Shown: piece after piece, positions 1 through 8,943 of the stretch
Layout: each line of letters begins with the position of its first letter
Position numbering within the stretch: position 1 is the stretch's first letter
Assembly (NCBI RefSeq): GCF_030268965.1
Contig: NZ_BSSE01000034.1
Span: 1-64,000 of the forward strand
DNA: 64,000 nucleotides
DNA from: Microtetraspora sp. NBRC 16547
GTDB taxonomy: Bacteria > Actinomycetota > Actinomycetes > Streptosporangiales > Streptosporangiaceae
Direction: 5' to 3'
Translations under genes and position numbers: made by a program
Notes under the pieces: model-generated
Told to the model about the DNA's origin: nothing
The model's input: only the letters and a program-made list of their open reading frames with translations
Databases searched by the model: none

Positions 1-290
1 GGGGTCGCACAGTCACCCTGCTGGAGTACAAAACCCGTGATCGCGGCGGGCTGGTGGTAAAGGTTCCCGCCCCGGGCACGTCGCAGACCTGCCACCAGTG
101 CGGGCACCGTGACGCTGCCTCCCGTGATGGCACTCGGTTCTCGTGCGTCAACCCCGCGTGCGGGTGGACCGGCCACGCTGACACCAACGCCGCGATCAAT
201 ATCAGCAACGCCGCAGGAACTGTGGTGTCAGGACGTGGAGACCTCGGGGCTGCCCGGTCTGTGAAGCGTCAACCCCCGCGCGCCGCTTAA
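1..290 (+). CDS. tnpB: TnpB (IS200/IS605 accessory nuclease), C-terminal part, cut by window edge
   Basis: The frame is open from the window edge to the TAA at 288-290, so only the last part of the gene is visible. The protein reads LLEYKTRDRGGLVVKV, then a TSQTCHQCGHRD zinc-ribbon half, a second cysteine pair (CVNPAC) and the DTNAAINI motif. That order is the C-terminal zinc ribbon plus the last RuvC-like acidic residue of OrfB/TnpB proteins. TnpB is an RNA-guided DNA nuclease that helps retain IS200/IS605-type elements. The right end of the element follows directly. Whether the complete gene is intact, and whether a tnpA partner exists, cannot be seen from here. Confidence 0.85.
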   Translation, partial: GRTVTLLEYKTRDRGGLVVKVPAPGTSQTCHQCGHRDAASRDGTRFSCVNPACGWTGHADTNAAINISNAAGTVVSGRGDLGAARSVKRQPPRAA

Positions 291-340
291 CCGTGACGCG
301 ACGGGAGAATCTCCGGCCTTCAGGCCGGGGAGGAGTTCAA
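291..340 (+). mobile_element. IS200/IS605-type right end; putative omega-RNA 3' end
   Basis: Directly after the tnpB stop is a short GC-rich hairpin (CCGGCC, loop TTCA, GGCCGG, 313-328) flanked by partly paired CTCC/GGAG, ending in GGAGTTCAA at 340. Subterminal hairpins closing in such a pentamer-like end are typical of IS200/IS605 right ends, and in TnpB systems this region forms the scaffold of the guide RNA. The boundary at 340 is inferred from that pattern. If it is right, bases from 341 onward are host flank and would act as guide. Confidence 0.6.
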
Positions 341-341
341 G

Positions 342-362
342 GGGCGATGGCAGCCATCGCCC
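342..362. repeat. Perfect 9-bp inverted repeat abutting the IS end
   Basis: GGGCGATGG, a 3-nt loop CAG, then CCATCGCCC. The palindrome starts one base after the inferred IS end, so it would occupy the guide segment of an omega-RNA. It could instead be a terminator stem, although no T-run follows. Confidence 0.5.
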
Positions 363-439
363 GCCGGAGCGCATGAAATTTTCTTTTAAGACATTTTGGA
401 GTCTTGAAACTTGTAACCAGAACGCGGTTGAGTTCGATC

Positions 440-3400
440 ATGTCTCCACGTCACCGCCCCCGAATGATGGCCGTGGCTCTCCTCGCCCCGCTGCTCGCGT
501 TCAGCGTGGCCGGACCCGCCCAGGCCGATCCGCAGCCGCCACAGCCGCGGCAGTCCCTCGCCGAGGACGCGCCACCCGCGTCGTCCTACCAGGCCGCGTC
601 CACCCTGCTCGTCACCCCTGGCGCGCAGCGGCTGGAGACGGCGAAGCAGACCCGGCCTGTCGCGCCGGGCGTCACACTCACCTCGTTCGACCGCTACGAC
701 GCCGCCGGCTGGCTGCGCGCCGACGCGATCACCGCCGACCTCACCGGCGGCGCGAGTGTCGGCTATGTCTTCTCGGGGGAGGTGTCGAAGACCGAGCCGC
801 TGGCCGGGCCGGTGAAGCGCGCCCGCGCCGTCGCCGCCGTCAACGGCGACTTCTTCGACATCAACAACTCCGGCGCGGCCCAGGGTGTAGGCGTCCGCGA
901 CGGAGAGCTCGTCCAGTCCCCGACCGCCGGCCACGACAACGCCGTCGCGGTCACCCCCGACGGCATCGGGCGCGTGCTGCAGATGCGGTTCGATGGAACC
1001 GCCACCCCGGCAGGCGGCGCCCCGATCACCCTGACCCAGTTCAACCAGCTCATCCGGGCCGGCGGCGTCGGCCTGTTCACCTCGCTGTGGGGCTCCTACG
1101 ATCGCGGGCGCGCGGTCGCGGGCGCCGCCTCGGTCACCGAGGTCGTGCTCCGCGACGGCGTCGTCGCCGAGGTGCGCTCCGCCGCCGGCAGCGGCCCGAT
1201 CCCGGCCGGCACCACGATCCTGCTCGGCCGCGAAGGCGGGGCGGCGGCCCTGGCCGGGCTGAAGCCGGGTGACCGCGTCGACGTGAGCTACCAGCCGAAG
1301 GCCTCCGACGGCGGCGCCGTCAGGACCGCCGTCGGCGGCGGTGCGATCCTGGTCAAGGACGGCGTCGTGCAGGCCTCCGCCGACAACGCCGCCCACCCGC
1401 GCACCGCCGTCGGCTTCTCCGCCGACGGCCGCGAGATGTACATGCTGACGGTCGACGGCCGCCAGGCCGACAGCCGGGGCGTCACCATCACCGAGCTCGG
1501 GACCATGATGGCCGAGCTCGGCGCGCACAACGCGATCAACCTCGACGGCGGCGGCTCCTCCACGATGCTCGCCCGCAAGCCCGGCTCCGCCGACGCGCGG
1601 GTGGAGAACAGCCCCTCCGACGGCGAGGAGCGGCACGTCCCCAACGGCCTGGCCCTCTACGCCCCCGCCGGCAGCGGCAAGCTCAAGGGCTTCTGGGTCG
1701 AGACGGCCGCCGATCCGGTGAAGGCGCCGGGCACCGGGCCGACCGCGGGCGGGCGCACCGACCGCGTCTTCCCCGGGCTCACCCGCAGGATCACCGCCGA
1801 CGGCTACGACGAGACGTACGGCCCGGTGGAGGGCGCGCCCTCGTGGCGGGCCACGCCGGCGGTGCATGGGCGGGTCGGCCGCGACGGCGTCTTCCACGCC
1901 TCGGTGCCCGGCCAGACGACCGTCACCGCCTCGCGCGGCGGCGCGAAGGGCGAGATCGAGCTCACCGTCCTGCAGCCCCTCGAGCGGCTCGGCGCCACGG
2001 CGGACCTGGTCGGCCTCGCCGGCGCGGACGACTCGGGCGTCTTCGGAGTGGTGGGCTACGACCGCAACGGCAACTCCGCCCCCATCGAGCCGGACGACCT
2101 GCGCCTCGACTACGACGCCGACCTGTTCGACGTCGCCCCCGCCGAGCACGGCCTGTTCACGGTGACGTCGAAGAAGGCGACCGGCTCGGGCACGATCACC
2201 GTCTCCGTCGGCAAGGTGACCACTGCGGTGCCGGTGACGATCGGCTACCAGGACGTCTCGGTCGCCGACTTCGAGGACGCCGCGTCCTGGACGTTCTCCG
2301 CGGCGCGCGCCACCGGGTCGCTGTCGGCGACGCCGGGCCAGAGCGGCGGCGGGCTGCGGCTCGCGTACGACTTCACCCAGTCGACGGCCACGCGGGCGGC
2401 CTACGCCAGCCCGCCCCAGCAGATCACCGTGGAGGGGCAGCCGCAGGCGTTCGGAATGTGGATCCGCTCCTCGGGGAACGGGGAGTGGCCGAGCCTGGAG
2501 TTCTACGACGCACAGGGACAGTCGCAGATCCTGCGCGGCCCCTACCTCACCTGGACCGGCTGGAAGTACGTCGAGTTCGCCGTCCCGCCCGGGGTGAACT
2601 ATCCGCTGAAGCTCCGGCGCTTCTACGTCGCGGAGACCAGGGCCGACACGCTGTACAAAGGTGAGATCGCCATCGACGGGCTGGTCGCCAAGGTGCCGCC
2701 GCCGGTGAGCGCCCCGGCCGCCGCCAAGGTGGCCGACCCGGTCGTCCGCTCCGGCACCGCGGTGGCCGGCATGCCGTGGCGGTTCGCGGTCATGTCGGAC
2801 GGGCAGTTCGTCGCGCGCGACCCCGGCAGCGACATCGTCGCCAACGTCCGCCGCACCCTCCGGGAGATCAAGGCGGCCAGGCCCGACTTCCTGGTCATCA
2901 ACGGCGACCTCGTCGACGAGGCCTCCCCTGCGGACTTCGCGTTGGCCAAGCGGATCCTCGACGAGGAGCTCGGGGGTGAGCTGCCGTACCACTACGTGCC
3001 CGGCAACCACGAGGTGATGGGCGGCAAGATCGACAACTTCAAGGCGGTCTTCGGCGACACCTACGGCACTTTCGACCACAAGGGCACCCGCTTCATCACC
3101 CTCGACACCTCGCGACTGAACCTGCTCGGCGGAGGGTTCGCGCAGGTGGCCATGCTCCGCGAACAGCTCGACGCGGCCGCCGCGGACCCCTCGGTCGGCT
3201 CGGTGGCCGTGCTGTTCCACGTGCCCCCGCGCGACCCCACGCCCGGCAAGGGCAGCCAGCTCGGCGACCGCAAGGAGGCCGCGCTGGTCGAGGGCTGGCT
3301 GGCCGACTTCCAGCGCACCACCGGGAAGGGGGCCGCCTACATCGGCGGTCACGTCGGGGCCTTCCACGCCTCGAGCGTCGACGCCGTGCCGTACTTCATC

Positions 3401-3871
3401 AACGGCAACTCGGGCAAGAACCCGGCCACGGCCGCCGACGACGGAGGGTTCACCGGCTGGTCGCTGTGGGGTGTCGACCCGGTGACGGCGAAGGAGGCCG
3501 AGCACGTTCGGCGCAACTGGTTCGCCGACGCGCCGATGTGGATCGGCACGCAGGTCCGCCCGCACGTCGACGAGCTGACCCTCACCGCGCCTTCCTCGGT
3601 GAAGGTCGGCGAGCCCGGCCGCGTGTCGGCGGCCCTGACGCAGGACGGCCGTACGGTGCCCGTCGCCCACCCCGTCTCGGCCGACTGGTCCGGCTCCCCG
3701 AACCTGCACGTCGGTGACCTCGCCGGAGCCAAGCCCTGGCACGTCGCGGTTCTGGACCCGGAGACCGGCACCATCACGGCGCTGCGCCCCGGTCAGGTCG
3801 TGGTCGCGGTCACGGTCAACGGCGTCACCCGCCAGGCGACGGTCGCGCTGGCCGCCCGCGCGGCCGCCTGA
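440..3871 (+). CDS. Secreted phosphodiester glycosidase (NAGPA-like) fused to metallophosphoesterase
   Basis: About 1,143 residues. A basic N-terminus and hydrophobic stretch ending near GPAQA look like a Sec signal peptide. Residues ~60-410 match the NAGPA/DUF2233 phosphodiester glycosidase fold, with NGDFFD (~134) and NLDGGGSST (~367). Ig-like and jelly-roll-like segments follow. A calcineurin-type phosphoesterase occupies ~779-1000 (SDGQF, NGDLVD, GNHE, FHVPP, GGHVG), and a final Ig-like domain closes the protein. It probably removes and hydrolyses phosphodiester-linked sugars on wall polymers outside the cell; the substrate is unknown. The first phosphoesterase motif has Gln where His is usual. 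The ATG at 440 leads straight into the signal peptide; a TTG at 404 would add 12 residues. No convincing Shine-Dalgarno is visible, and the upstream 60 bp are unusually AT-rich. Confidence 0.8.
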   Translation: MSPRHRPRMMAVALLAPLLAFSVAGPAQADPQPPQPRQSLAEDAPPASSYQAASTLLVTPGAQRLETAKQTRPVAPGVTLTSFDRYDAAGWLRADAITADLTGGASVGYVFSGEVSKTEPLAGPVKRARAVAAVNGDFFDINNSGAAQGVGVRDGELVQSPTAGHDNAVAVTPDGIGRVLQMRFDGTATPAGGAPITLTQFNQLIRAGGVGLFTSLWGSYDRGRAVAGAASVTEVVLRDGVVAEVRSAAGSGPIPAGTTILLGREGGAAALAGLKPGDRVDVSYQPKASDGGAVRTAVGGGAILVKDGVVQASADNAAHPRTAVGFSADGREMYMLTVDGRQADSRGVTITELGTMMAELGAHNAINLDGGGSSTMLARKPGSADARVENSPSDGEERHVPNGLALYAPAGSGKLKGFWVETAADPVKAPGTGPTAGGRTDRVFPGLTRRITADGYDETYGPVEGAPSWRATPAVHGRVGRDGVFHASVPGQTTVTASRGGAKGEIELTVLQPLERLGATADLVGLAGADDSGVFGVVGYDRNGNSAPIEPDDLRLDYDADLFDVAPAEHGLFTVTSKKATGSGTITVSVGKVTTAVPVTIGYQDVSVADFEDAASWTFSAARATGSLSATPGQSGGGLRLAYDFTQSTATRAAYASPPQQITVEGQPQAFGMWIRSSGNGEWPSLEFYDAQGQSQILRGPYLTWTGWKYVEFAVPPGVNYPLKLRRFYVAETRADTLYKGEIAIDGLVAKVPPPVSAPAAAKVADPVVRSGTAVAGMPWRFAVMSDGQFVARDPGSDIVANVRRTLREIKAARPDFLVINGDLVDEASPADFALAKRILDEELGGELPYHYVPGNHEVMGGKIDNFKAVFGDTYGTFDHKGTRFITLDTSRLNLLGGGFAQVAMLREQLDAAAADPSVGSVAVLFHVPPRDPTPGKGSQLGDRKEAALVEGWLADFQRTTGKGAAYIGGHVGAFHASSVDAVPYFINGNSGKNPATAADDGGFTGWSLWGVDPVTAKEAEHVRRNWFADAPMWIGTQVRPHVDELTLTAPSSVKVGEPGRVSAALTQDGRTVPVAHPVSADWSGSPNLHVGDLAGAKPWHVAVLDPETGTITALRPGQVVVAVTVNGVTRQATVALAARAAA

Positions 3872-3885
3872 CCCGCACCACCGGC

Positions 3886-3928
3886 GAGCCCTCTCGCGGT
3901 ACGGCCCAGCCGCGCCGCGAGAGGGCTC
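3886..3928 (+). terminator. Rho-independent-type hairpin after the glycosidase gene
   Basis: A 14-bp stem (GAGCCCTCTCGCGG pairing with CCGCGAGAGGGCTC) 15 nt after the stop codon. There is no strong T-run, as is usual in high-GC actinobacteria. Confidence 0.75.
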
Positions 3929-4051
3929 GTCCATTCCCCCCGCATTTCCCGCAATTCCCGGGTTCTTCGCCAAACAGAGTGCACAGCGCGGGGCCCCGGT
4001 CAGGCGTACGCGCCTGTTTCCCAAGCCCGGGAGAACCCGGATGACGTGAAA

Positions 4052-4085
4052 GAGGAGGCCCGCTCCGGTGGAGCGGGCCTCCTCT
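4052..4085. terminator. Long hairpin between convergent genes (ends the pknB operon)
   Basis: A near-perfect 15-bp stem (GAGGAGGCCCGCTCC / GGAGCGGGCCTCCTC) with a 3-4 nt loop lies 29 nt beyond the pknB stop. Read on the minus strand it is followed by TTTC, so it most likely ends the fhaA-to-pknB transcript and also blocks read-through from the left. Confidence 0.8.
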
Positions 4086-4113
4086 TCTCAGTCCGTGCCG
4101 GTTCGGCGGGGCG

Positions 4114-5970
4114 TCAGCCGCCGAACGGGTTGTCGCCGTCGGGCAGGTCTATGCTGCCGTCGTCGCCGCCCCCGTTGTCCACGGGCGGATCGTTGCCCTG
4201 GTCGACCGGCGGTTGGGTCGGCTGCGTCTGCTGGTTGGGACCGCTGGAGACGGTCAGCGTGATCGTCGTATTGGACTGGAGCTTGGTTCCGGAGCCGGGA
4301 GCCTGGTCGATCACGGTGCCCTTCGCGACCATGTCGCTCGGCTGCGGCACGATCCTGACCTTGAAGCCGGCGCCTTCCAGCGTGGCCTTGGCCTCTTCGG
4401 CGACGAGACCGATCACGTTCGGGAGCTCGATGGCCTCCTTGGGCAGGTAGACCCGAACCGCGCTGTCCTTCGGGACTTCCTTGCCCGCCTTGGGCTTGGT
4501 GTCGAAGACCTTGCCCTGCGGCTGGGGGGAGACGACGTCGACACGGGAGACCTTGAAGCCCATCGCCTTGAGTTCGGCCTCTGCCTCCTCGAACGACTTG
4601 CCGATGACGTTCGGGACGGCGACCAGCTCCGGCCCCTTGGAGACGGTGAGGGTGACCGTGGACTCCAGCGCCACCGGCGAGTCCTTGGCGGGATCGGTGC
4701 TGATCACCACTCCCTTCTCGACCTCGTCGCTGAACTCCTCCTTCACGGTGGCCTTGAGATGCGCCTCCGTCAGGGCCGACTCCGCCGCCTCCCTGGTCTG
4801 GCCCACCACGCCGGGGACCTTGACCGTCGAGGTGTCGCCGGAGCTCCCGGACAGGAAGGCGTAGCCCACGCCGATGAACGCGCCGATGACCAGCAGCGGG
4901 ACCAGGATCCACGCCGCGGTCTTCAGCGCGGTGTTCCCGCCGCGGTTGCGCCTGCGGCCGTCGTACCGGCCGCCGCCGTCGCGCTCCTCCGGGCCGTAGT
5001 CGTACTGCGGGATCGCCTGGGTGCCCTGGGCGGCCATCTGGCCGCCGGCGCTGGTCATGGTGCGGGTGCGGTCGGCCGGGCCGTACGAGCCGTGATGGGT
5101 GGCCATCGCCATCGTCTGCGGGTCGACCGGCATGCCGGACATCACACGCTGGATGTCGGCGCGCATCTCGGTCGCGCTCTGGTAGCGATTGGCCGGGTCC
5201 TTCGCCATCGCTTTGAGCACGATCGCGTCGGCCCACTGGGGAATCTCGGGATCGATGCCCGACGGAGGGATGGGGTCTTCCCGGACGTGCTGGTACGCGA
5301 TCGCCACCGGGGAGTCGCCGGTGAAGGGCGGCTGGCCGGTCAGCAGCTCGTACAGCACGCAGCCGGTCGAGTAGATGTCACTGCGGGCGTCCACCCGCTC
5401 GCCGCGGGCCTGCTCCGGCGAAAGGTACTGTGCGGTGCCGATCACCTGGGCGGTCTGCGTCATGGTGGCCTCGGACGAGGCCATCGCCCGGGCGATGCCG
5501 AAGTCCATGACCTTGACTTCGCCGCTGAGCGTCAACATGATGTTCGCCGGCTTGATGTCCCGGTGGACGATGCCGCCGCGGTGGCTGTAGTCCAGCGCCC
5601 TCAGGATGCCGTCGACCAGCTCCATCGCCCGCTCGGGCAGCAGCCGCCGGTCCGCGCGCAGCAGGTCGCGCAGCGTCCGCCCGTCCACGAACTCCATCAC
5701 GATGTACGGCACGGGCGTGTTGTCCATCATGTCTTCACCGGTGTCGTACACCGCGATGATCGACGGGTGGTTCAGCGAGGCCGCCGACTGCGCCTCCCTG
5801 CGGAACCTCGCCTGGAAGGTGTGGTCCCTCGCAAGGTCCGAGCGGAGCGTCTTGATCGCGACAACACGGTCCAGCCGGAGGTCCCGGGCGCGATACACCT
5901 CGGCCATGCCGCCACGCCCGACGACACCGTCGAGCTCATAGCGACCACCGAGAAGCCGAGGCTGAGTCAT
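4114..5970 (-). CDS. pknB: Ser/Thr protein kinase with PASTA domains (PknB)
   Basis: A transmembrane eukaryotic-type kinase that senses peptidoglycan or lipid II and phosphorylates division and wall-synthesis proteins. The kinase domain covers residues ~8-270, with GRGGMAEVY, VAIKTLR, HRDIKPAN and DFG. A charged linker and one membrane helix (~350-372) lead to three PASTA repeats (VPGVVG, VPNVIG, LPNVIG) and a Pro/Gln/Asp-rich tail. It is the last gene of the wall operon; order and overlap pattern match the mycobacterial pknB locus. The start is uncertain: ATG at 5970 has AAGGGA 11 nt upstream, whereas GTG at 5979 sits only 2 nt after it. The gene is followed by a strong terminator. Confidence 0.93.
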   Translation of the reverse strand: MTQPRLLGGRYELDGVVGRGGMAEVYRARDLRLDRVVAIKTLRSDLARDHTFQARFRREAQSAASLNHPSIIAVYDTGEDMMDNTPVPYIVMEFVDGRTLRDLLRADRRLLPERAMELVDGILRALDYSHRGGIVHRDIKPANIMLTLSGEVKVMDFGIARAMASSEATMTQTAQVIGTAQYLSPEQARGERVDARSDIYSTGCVLYELLTGQPPFTGDSPVAIAYQHVREDPIPPSGIDPEIPQWADAIVLKAMAKDPANRYQSATEMRADIQRVMSGMPVDPQTMAMATHHGSYGPADRTRTMTSAGGQMAAQGTQAIPQYDYGPEERDGGGRYDGRRRNRGGNTALKTAAWILVPLLVIGAFIGVGYAFLSGSSGDTSTVKVPGVVGQTREAAESALTEAHLKATVKEEFSDEVEKGVVISTDPAKDSPVALESTVTLTVSKGPELVAVPNVIGKSFEEAEAELKAMGFKVSRVDVVSPQPQGKVFDTKPKAGKEVPKDSAVRVYLPKEAIELPNVIGLVAEEAKATLEGAGFKVRIVPQPSDMVAKGTVIDQAPGSGTKLQSNTTITLTVSSGPNQQTQPTQPPVDQGNDPPVDNGGGDDGSIDLPDGDNPFGG

Positions 5971-6037
5971 TTCCTGCACTGTCCCTTGCCGTTCATCTTG
6001 GGGTGCCGCCGGTGTCCATCATCAACCCCTTTTCGCA

Positions 6038-7486
6038 TCACGTCTCCGTATTGGACGAGTTAGCGGGTGTTGGGGTGGGTGTGGGAGGTTGAGTCTCACT
6101 TGGCGTCGGGGTGGGGGTGGGGGTGGGAGTCGGGGTGTTCTGCGGGGTGGGCGTCGGGGATGGCGTCGGCTTCGTGGGAGGCGAGGCCGACGTACTTACG
6201 GTAACCGACGCCGAAGGGGTCGGCCGGGTCGGCGTCGGCCGGGGTCGGGACGGCGAGATCGCGGGTGCGGCTGACCTGGCAGGTCGCACGGTGGGAGCTG
6301 CCACCGTCGGTGTGGAAATGATCGTGCTCGCGCCGCCCTCCGGCACCCGCGGTGTCTGCATGCCCCGCACCGCCAGGGCTCCGAGGCCGACGGCCGCGGC
6401 ACAGCCCGCTGTGGCGAACACCACCGTCGTGGCCCGCCTGCGGCGGCGCCTGCCCGGTGCCCCCGGCCGGGGCGCCTGCGCCGTCGGAGCCGATGGCGGG
6501 CCGACCGGTGGGTTGATCGCCGTCGGAGTGGCGGAGGCCCGGTCATGGGCCCGGTCATGGGCATCGCCTGGGGTACGGCCGGCGGCGCGTCCGGGCGCGC
6601 TGCTCGGCCCGCTGACGGCGAACCCCGACGGGTCGGTCAGTGTGCCGAGCATGACGGTGTGCGCGTCGGTCAGCGACTCCCGGATCGCCGTGGCCTGTTC
6701 GGCGAGCTCACGCGTCCCGGTCGGCCGCGCTTCGGGATCTTTGGCCAGCATGGCCATCACCAGCTCGCGTACGCGTGCGGGCACCGACGCGGGCAGCGGC
6801 GGAGGCGGGTCGTACAGGTGGTGCAGGGCGATCGCGACCTGCGTGTCACCGCTGAAGGGCGGATGCCCGGCCAGGCACTCGTACGCCACGACACCGAGGG
6901 AGTAGACGTCGGTGGCCGGGGTCAGCCTCTCGCCGGACGCCTGCTCCGGGCTGACGTACAGCGCCGTGCCGAGCACGATGCCGGTCTGGGTCACCGGCGC
7001 GGCCTCCAGGGCGCGCGCGATGCCGAAGTCGGTGACCTTGACGATCCCGGCCTCGGTGACGAGCAGGTTGCCCGGTTTGATGTCGCGGTGGATGATCCCC
7101 GCCCGGTGCGCGGCGTGCAGGGCTTTGGCGACCTGCCCGATCACGTCGAGCGTGACCTCCGGACTGAGCGAGCCGTGGCGCCGCAGGATGCCGGAGAGCG
7201 GCTCGCCCGGCACCAGCTCCATGATGAGATACGCGACGCCGTCGCTCTCGCCGTAGTCGAAGACCTGGGCGATCCCCCGGTCGGCCAGTCCCGCGGTGAT
7301 CCGCGCCTCGTTCCGGAACCGCTCACGGAAGGCGGGGTCGGCCGCCACATGCTGCCGCAGCAGCTTCACCGCGACCTCGCGGCCGAGCAGCTCGTCCGTG
7401 GCCTGCCACACCTCGCCCATTCCGCCCGCGGCGATGCGGGACGTCAGCCGGTAACGGCCGCCGAGAACGGGTTTGCCGGATGTCAC
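6038..7486 (-). CDS. pknA: Ser/Thr protein kinase with Thr/Pro repeat tail (PknA)
   Basis: The kinase domain occupies residues ~8-265 (AAGGMGEVW, VAVKLLR, HRDIKPGN, DFG, SPEQASGE). A Pro/Ala-rich linker, a short Arg cluster and one membrane helix follow. The outer tail is almost entirely Thr/Pro/Ser with runs of PTPTPT and carries no PASTA domain. PknA and PknB together regulate elongation and septation in actinobacteria. The GTG start overlaps the pbpA stop (GTGA, 7483-7486), so translation is probably coupled. About 482 aa. The low-complexity tail is likely wall-spanning and prone to length change by slippage. Confidence 0.92.
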   Translation of the reverse strand: MTSGKPVLGGRYRLTSRIAAGGMGEVWQATDELLGREVAVKLLRQHVAADPAFRERFRNEARITAGLADRGIAQVFDYGESDGVAYLIMELVPGEPLSGILRRHGSLSPEVTLDVIGQVAKALHAAHRAGIIHRDIKPGNLLVTEAGIVKVTDFGIARALEAAPVTQTGIVLGTALYVSPEQASGERLTPATDVYSLGVVAYECLAGHPPFSGDTQVAIALHHLYDPPPPLPASVPARVRELVMAMLAKDPEARPTGTRELAEQATAIRESLTDAHTVMLGTLTDPSGFAVSGPSSAPGRAAGRTPGDAHDRAHDRASATPTAINPPVGPPSAPTAQAPRPGAPGRRRRRRATTVVFATAGCAAAVGLGALAVRGMQTPRVPEGGASTIISTPTVAAPTVRPARSAAPAISPSRPRPTPTRPTPSASVTVSTSASPPTKPTPSPTPTPQNTPTPTPTPTPTPSETQPPTPTPTPANSSNTET

Positions 7487-8943
7487 TGACCGAGCACCGC
7501 CTGCATGACGTCGTGCGCGATCGGGGCCGCGATGGCGCCGCCGGTGGCGTCGTTGCCCGCGCTGCCGGACTCGACGAAGACCGCGACGGCGACCTCCGGG
7601 TCCTGCGCGGGAGCGAAGGAGATGAACCACGCGTGGGATGGCTTGCCGGGGGCGGTCTCCGCGGTGCCCGTCTTTCCGGCGACCGTGTGGTTCGGCAGGG
7701 CCGCGGCCCTGCCGGTGCCGTTCCGGACCACGTTGGTCATCATCGTGGTGAGCTCGGCGGCGACCTCGGGGGTCACCGCCTCGCTCAGCTCCTCCGGATC
7801 GGTCTTGTTGATCTCGCCGCCGTCCGGGCCGGTGATCGTGTTGACGAGGTACGGCTTCATGACCGTGCCCTTGTTGGCGATGCCGGCCGCGACCATCGCC
7901 ATCTGCAGCGGGGTCATCTGGTTGCTGCGCTGGCCGATGGCGGTCATCGCGAGGGCGGCCTTGCCCTCGTCCGGGCCGATGTCGCTGGGCGTGACGTTCA
8001 GCGGGATGCTGAGCGGAGTGCCGACGCCGAACTTCTCGGCCTGCTCCTTGAGCTTGTCGTAGCCCATCTCCATCGCGACGTCGGCGAACGGCGTGTTGCA
8101 GGAGATCGTGTACGCGGCCAGCAGCGTCGCGCGGCCGCCGCAGGACTCGCCGTGGTAGTTCGGCAGCGAGATGTTCGTGCCGGGCAGCGGCAGTGCGTCC
8201 GGAGCGTTCACCATCGTGTTCACGTCGCGCGACTGGTCGTCCATCAGGAACGCCGCCGACGTGACCGTCTTGAACGTCGAGCCCGGGGCGTACGTGAGGC
8301 CGATCGCCCGGTTGAGCAGCGGCTTGTTCGTCTTGTCCGCGTCGAGCTTGTTGTACGCCTCGTTGACCGTCTTCTTGTTGGCCACGGCCAGCGGGTTCGG
8401 GTCGTACGACGGCACGGAGACCATCGTGAGGATCGCGCCCGTCTTCGGGTTGATCGCCACGACCGCGCCGCGCTTCCCGGTGTTCGCCAGGTCCTTGTAC
8501 GCGATCTTCTGCGCCTTGGCGTTCAGCGTGAGGTCGACGTTGGCGCCCTTGTGCGGCTTGCCGCTGATCAGGTCGATGGCGCGGCGCACCACCAGGTCGG
8601 GGTGGCTGCCGTCGAGGTAGCGCCCCTCGGCGCCCTCGATGCCCGAGGAGCTCTCCGGCGCGAAGTAGCCGACGACGTGTGCGAAGGCCTTGCCCTCGGG
8701 GTACTCCCGCTCGAACCGGAAGTCGGTGTCGCCGGTGTCCACGCTCTTGGCCAGGGTGACCTTGCCGTTGTCGGCGGTGATCCACCCGCGGTCCACGGCG
8801 TACCGCGCGTAGAACGCCCGCTGGTTCCTGGGGTCGGTGCGCAGGCCGTCCGCCTTCACCGCGCCGAGATAGGTCACGTTGGCCATGAGCAGGCCGAACA
8901 TCAGGAGGCAGGCGATCGAGACCCGCTTGAGAGTGCCGTTCAT
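7483..8943 (-). CDS. pbpA: Class B penicillin-binding protein (PBP2/PbpA)
   Basis: A peptidoglycan DD-transpeptidase that works with the neighbouring SEDS glycosyltransferase. It has an N-terminal membrane anchor (residues ~7-28), a dimerisation region and a transpeptidase domain. All three active-site motifs are present: STFK with Ser222, SCN at 282-284 and KTGT at 425-428. At 486 aa it is the usual compact size for actinobacterial PbpA. It overlaps rodA upstream and pknA downstream by 4 nt each, placing it in the middle of a tightly coupled operon. Confidence 0.95.
   Translation of the reverse strand: MNGTLKRVSIACLLMFGLLMANVTYLGAVKADGLRTDPRNQRAFYARYAVDRGWITADNGKVTLAKSVDTGDTDFRFEREYPEGKAFAHVVGYFAPESSSGIEGAEGRYLDGSHPDLVVRRAIDLISGKPHKGANVDLTLNAKAQKIAYKDLANTGKRGAVVAINPKTGAILTMVSVPSYDPNPLAVANKKTVNEAYNKLDADKTNKPLLNRAIGLTYAPGSTFKTVTSAAFLMDDQSRDVNTMVNAPDALPLPGTNISLPNYHGESCGGRATLLAAYTISCNTPFADVAMEMGYDKLKEQAEKFGVGTPLSIPLNVTPSDIGPDEGKAALAMTAIGQRSNQMTPLQMAMVAAGIANKGTVMKPYLVNTITGPDGGEINKTDPEELSEAVTPEVAAELTTMMTNVVRNGTGRAAALPNHTVAGKTGTAETAPGKPSHAWFISFAPAQDPEVAVAVFVESGSAGNDATGGAIAAPIAHDVMQAVLGQ

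Noticed and set aside
386-4024. Very long minus-strand open frame (~1,200 codons)
   Set aside because: Arg/Gly/Ala/Val-rich shadow of the glycosidase gene; the plus-strand protein has clear domains and a signal peptide.
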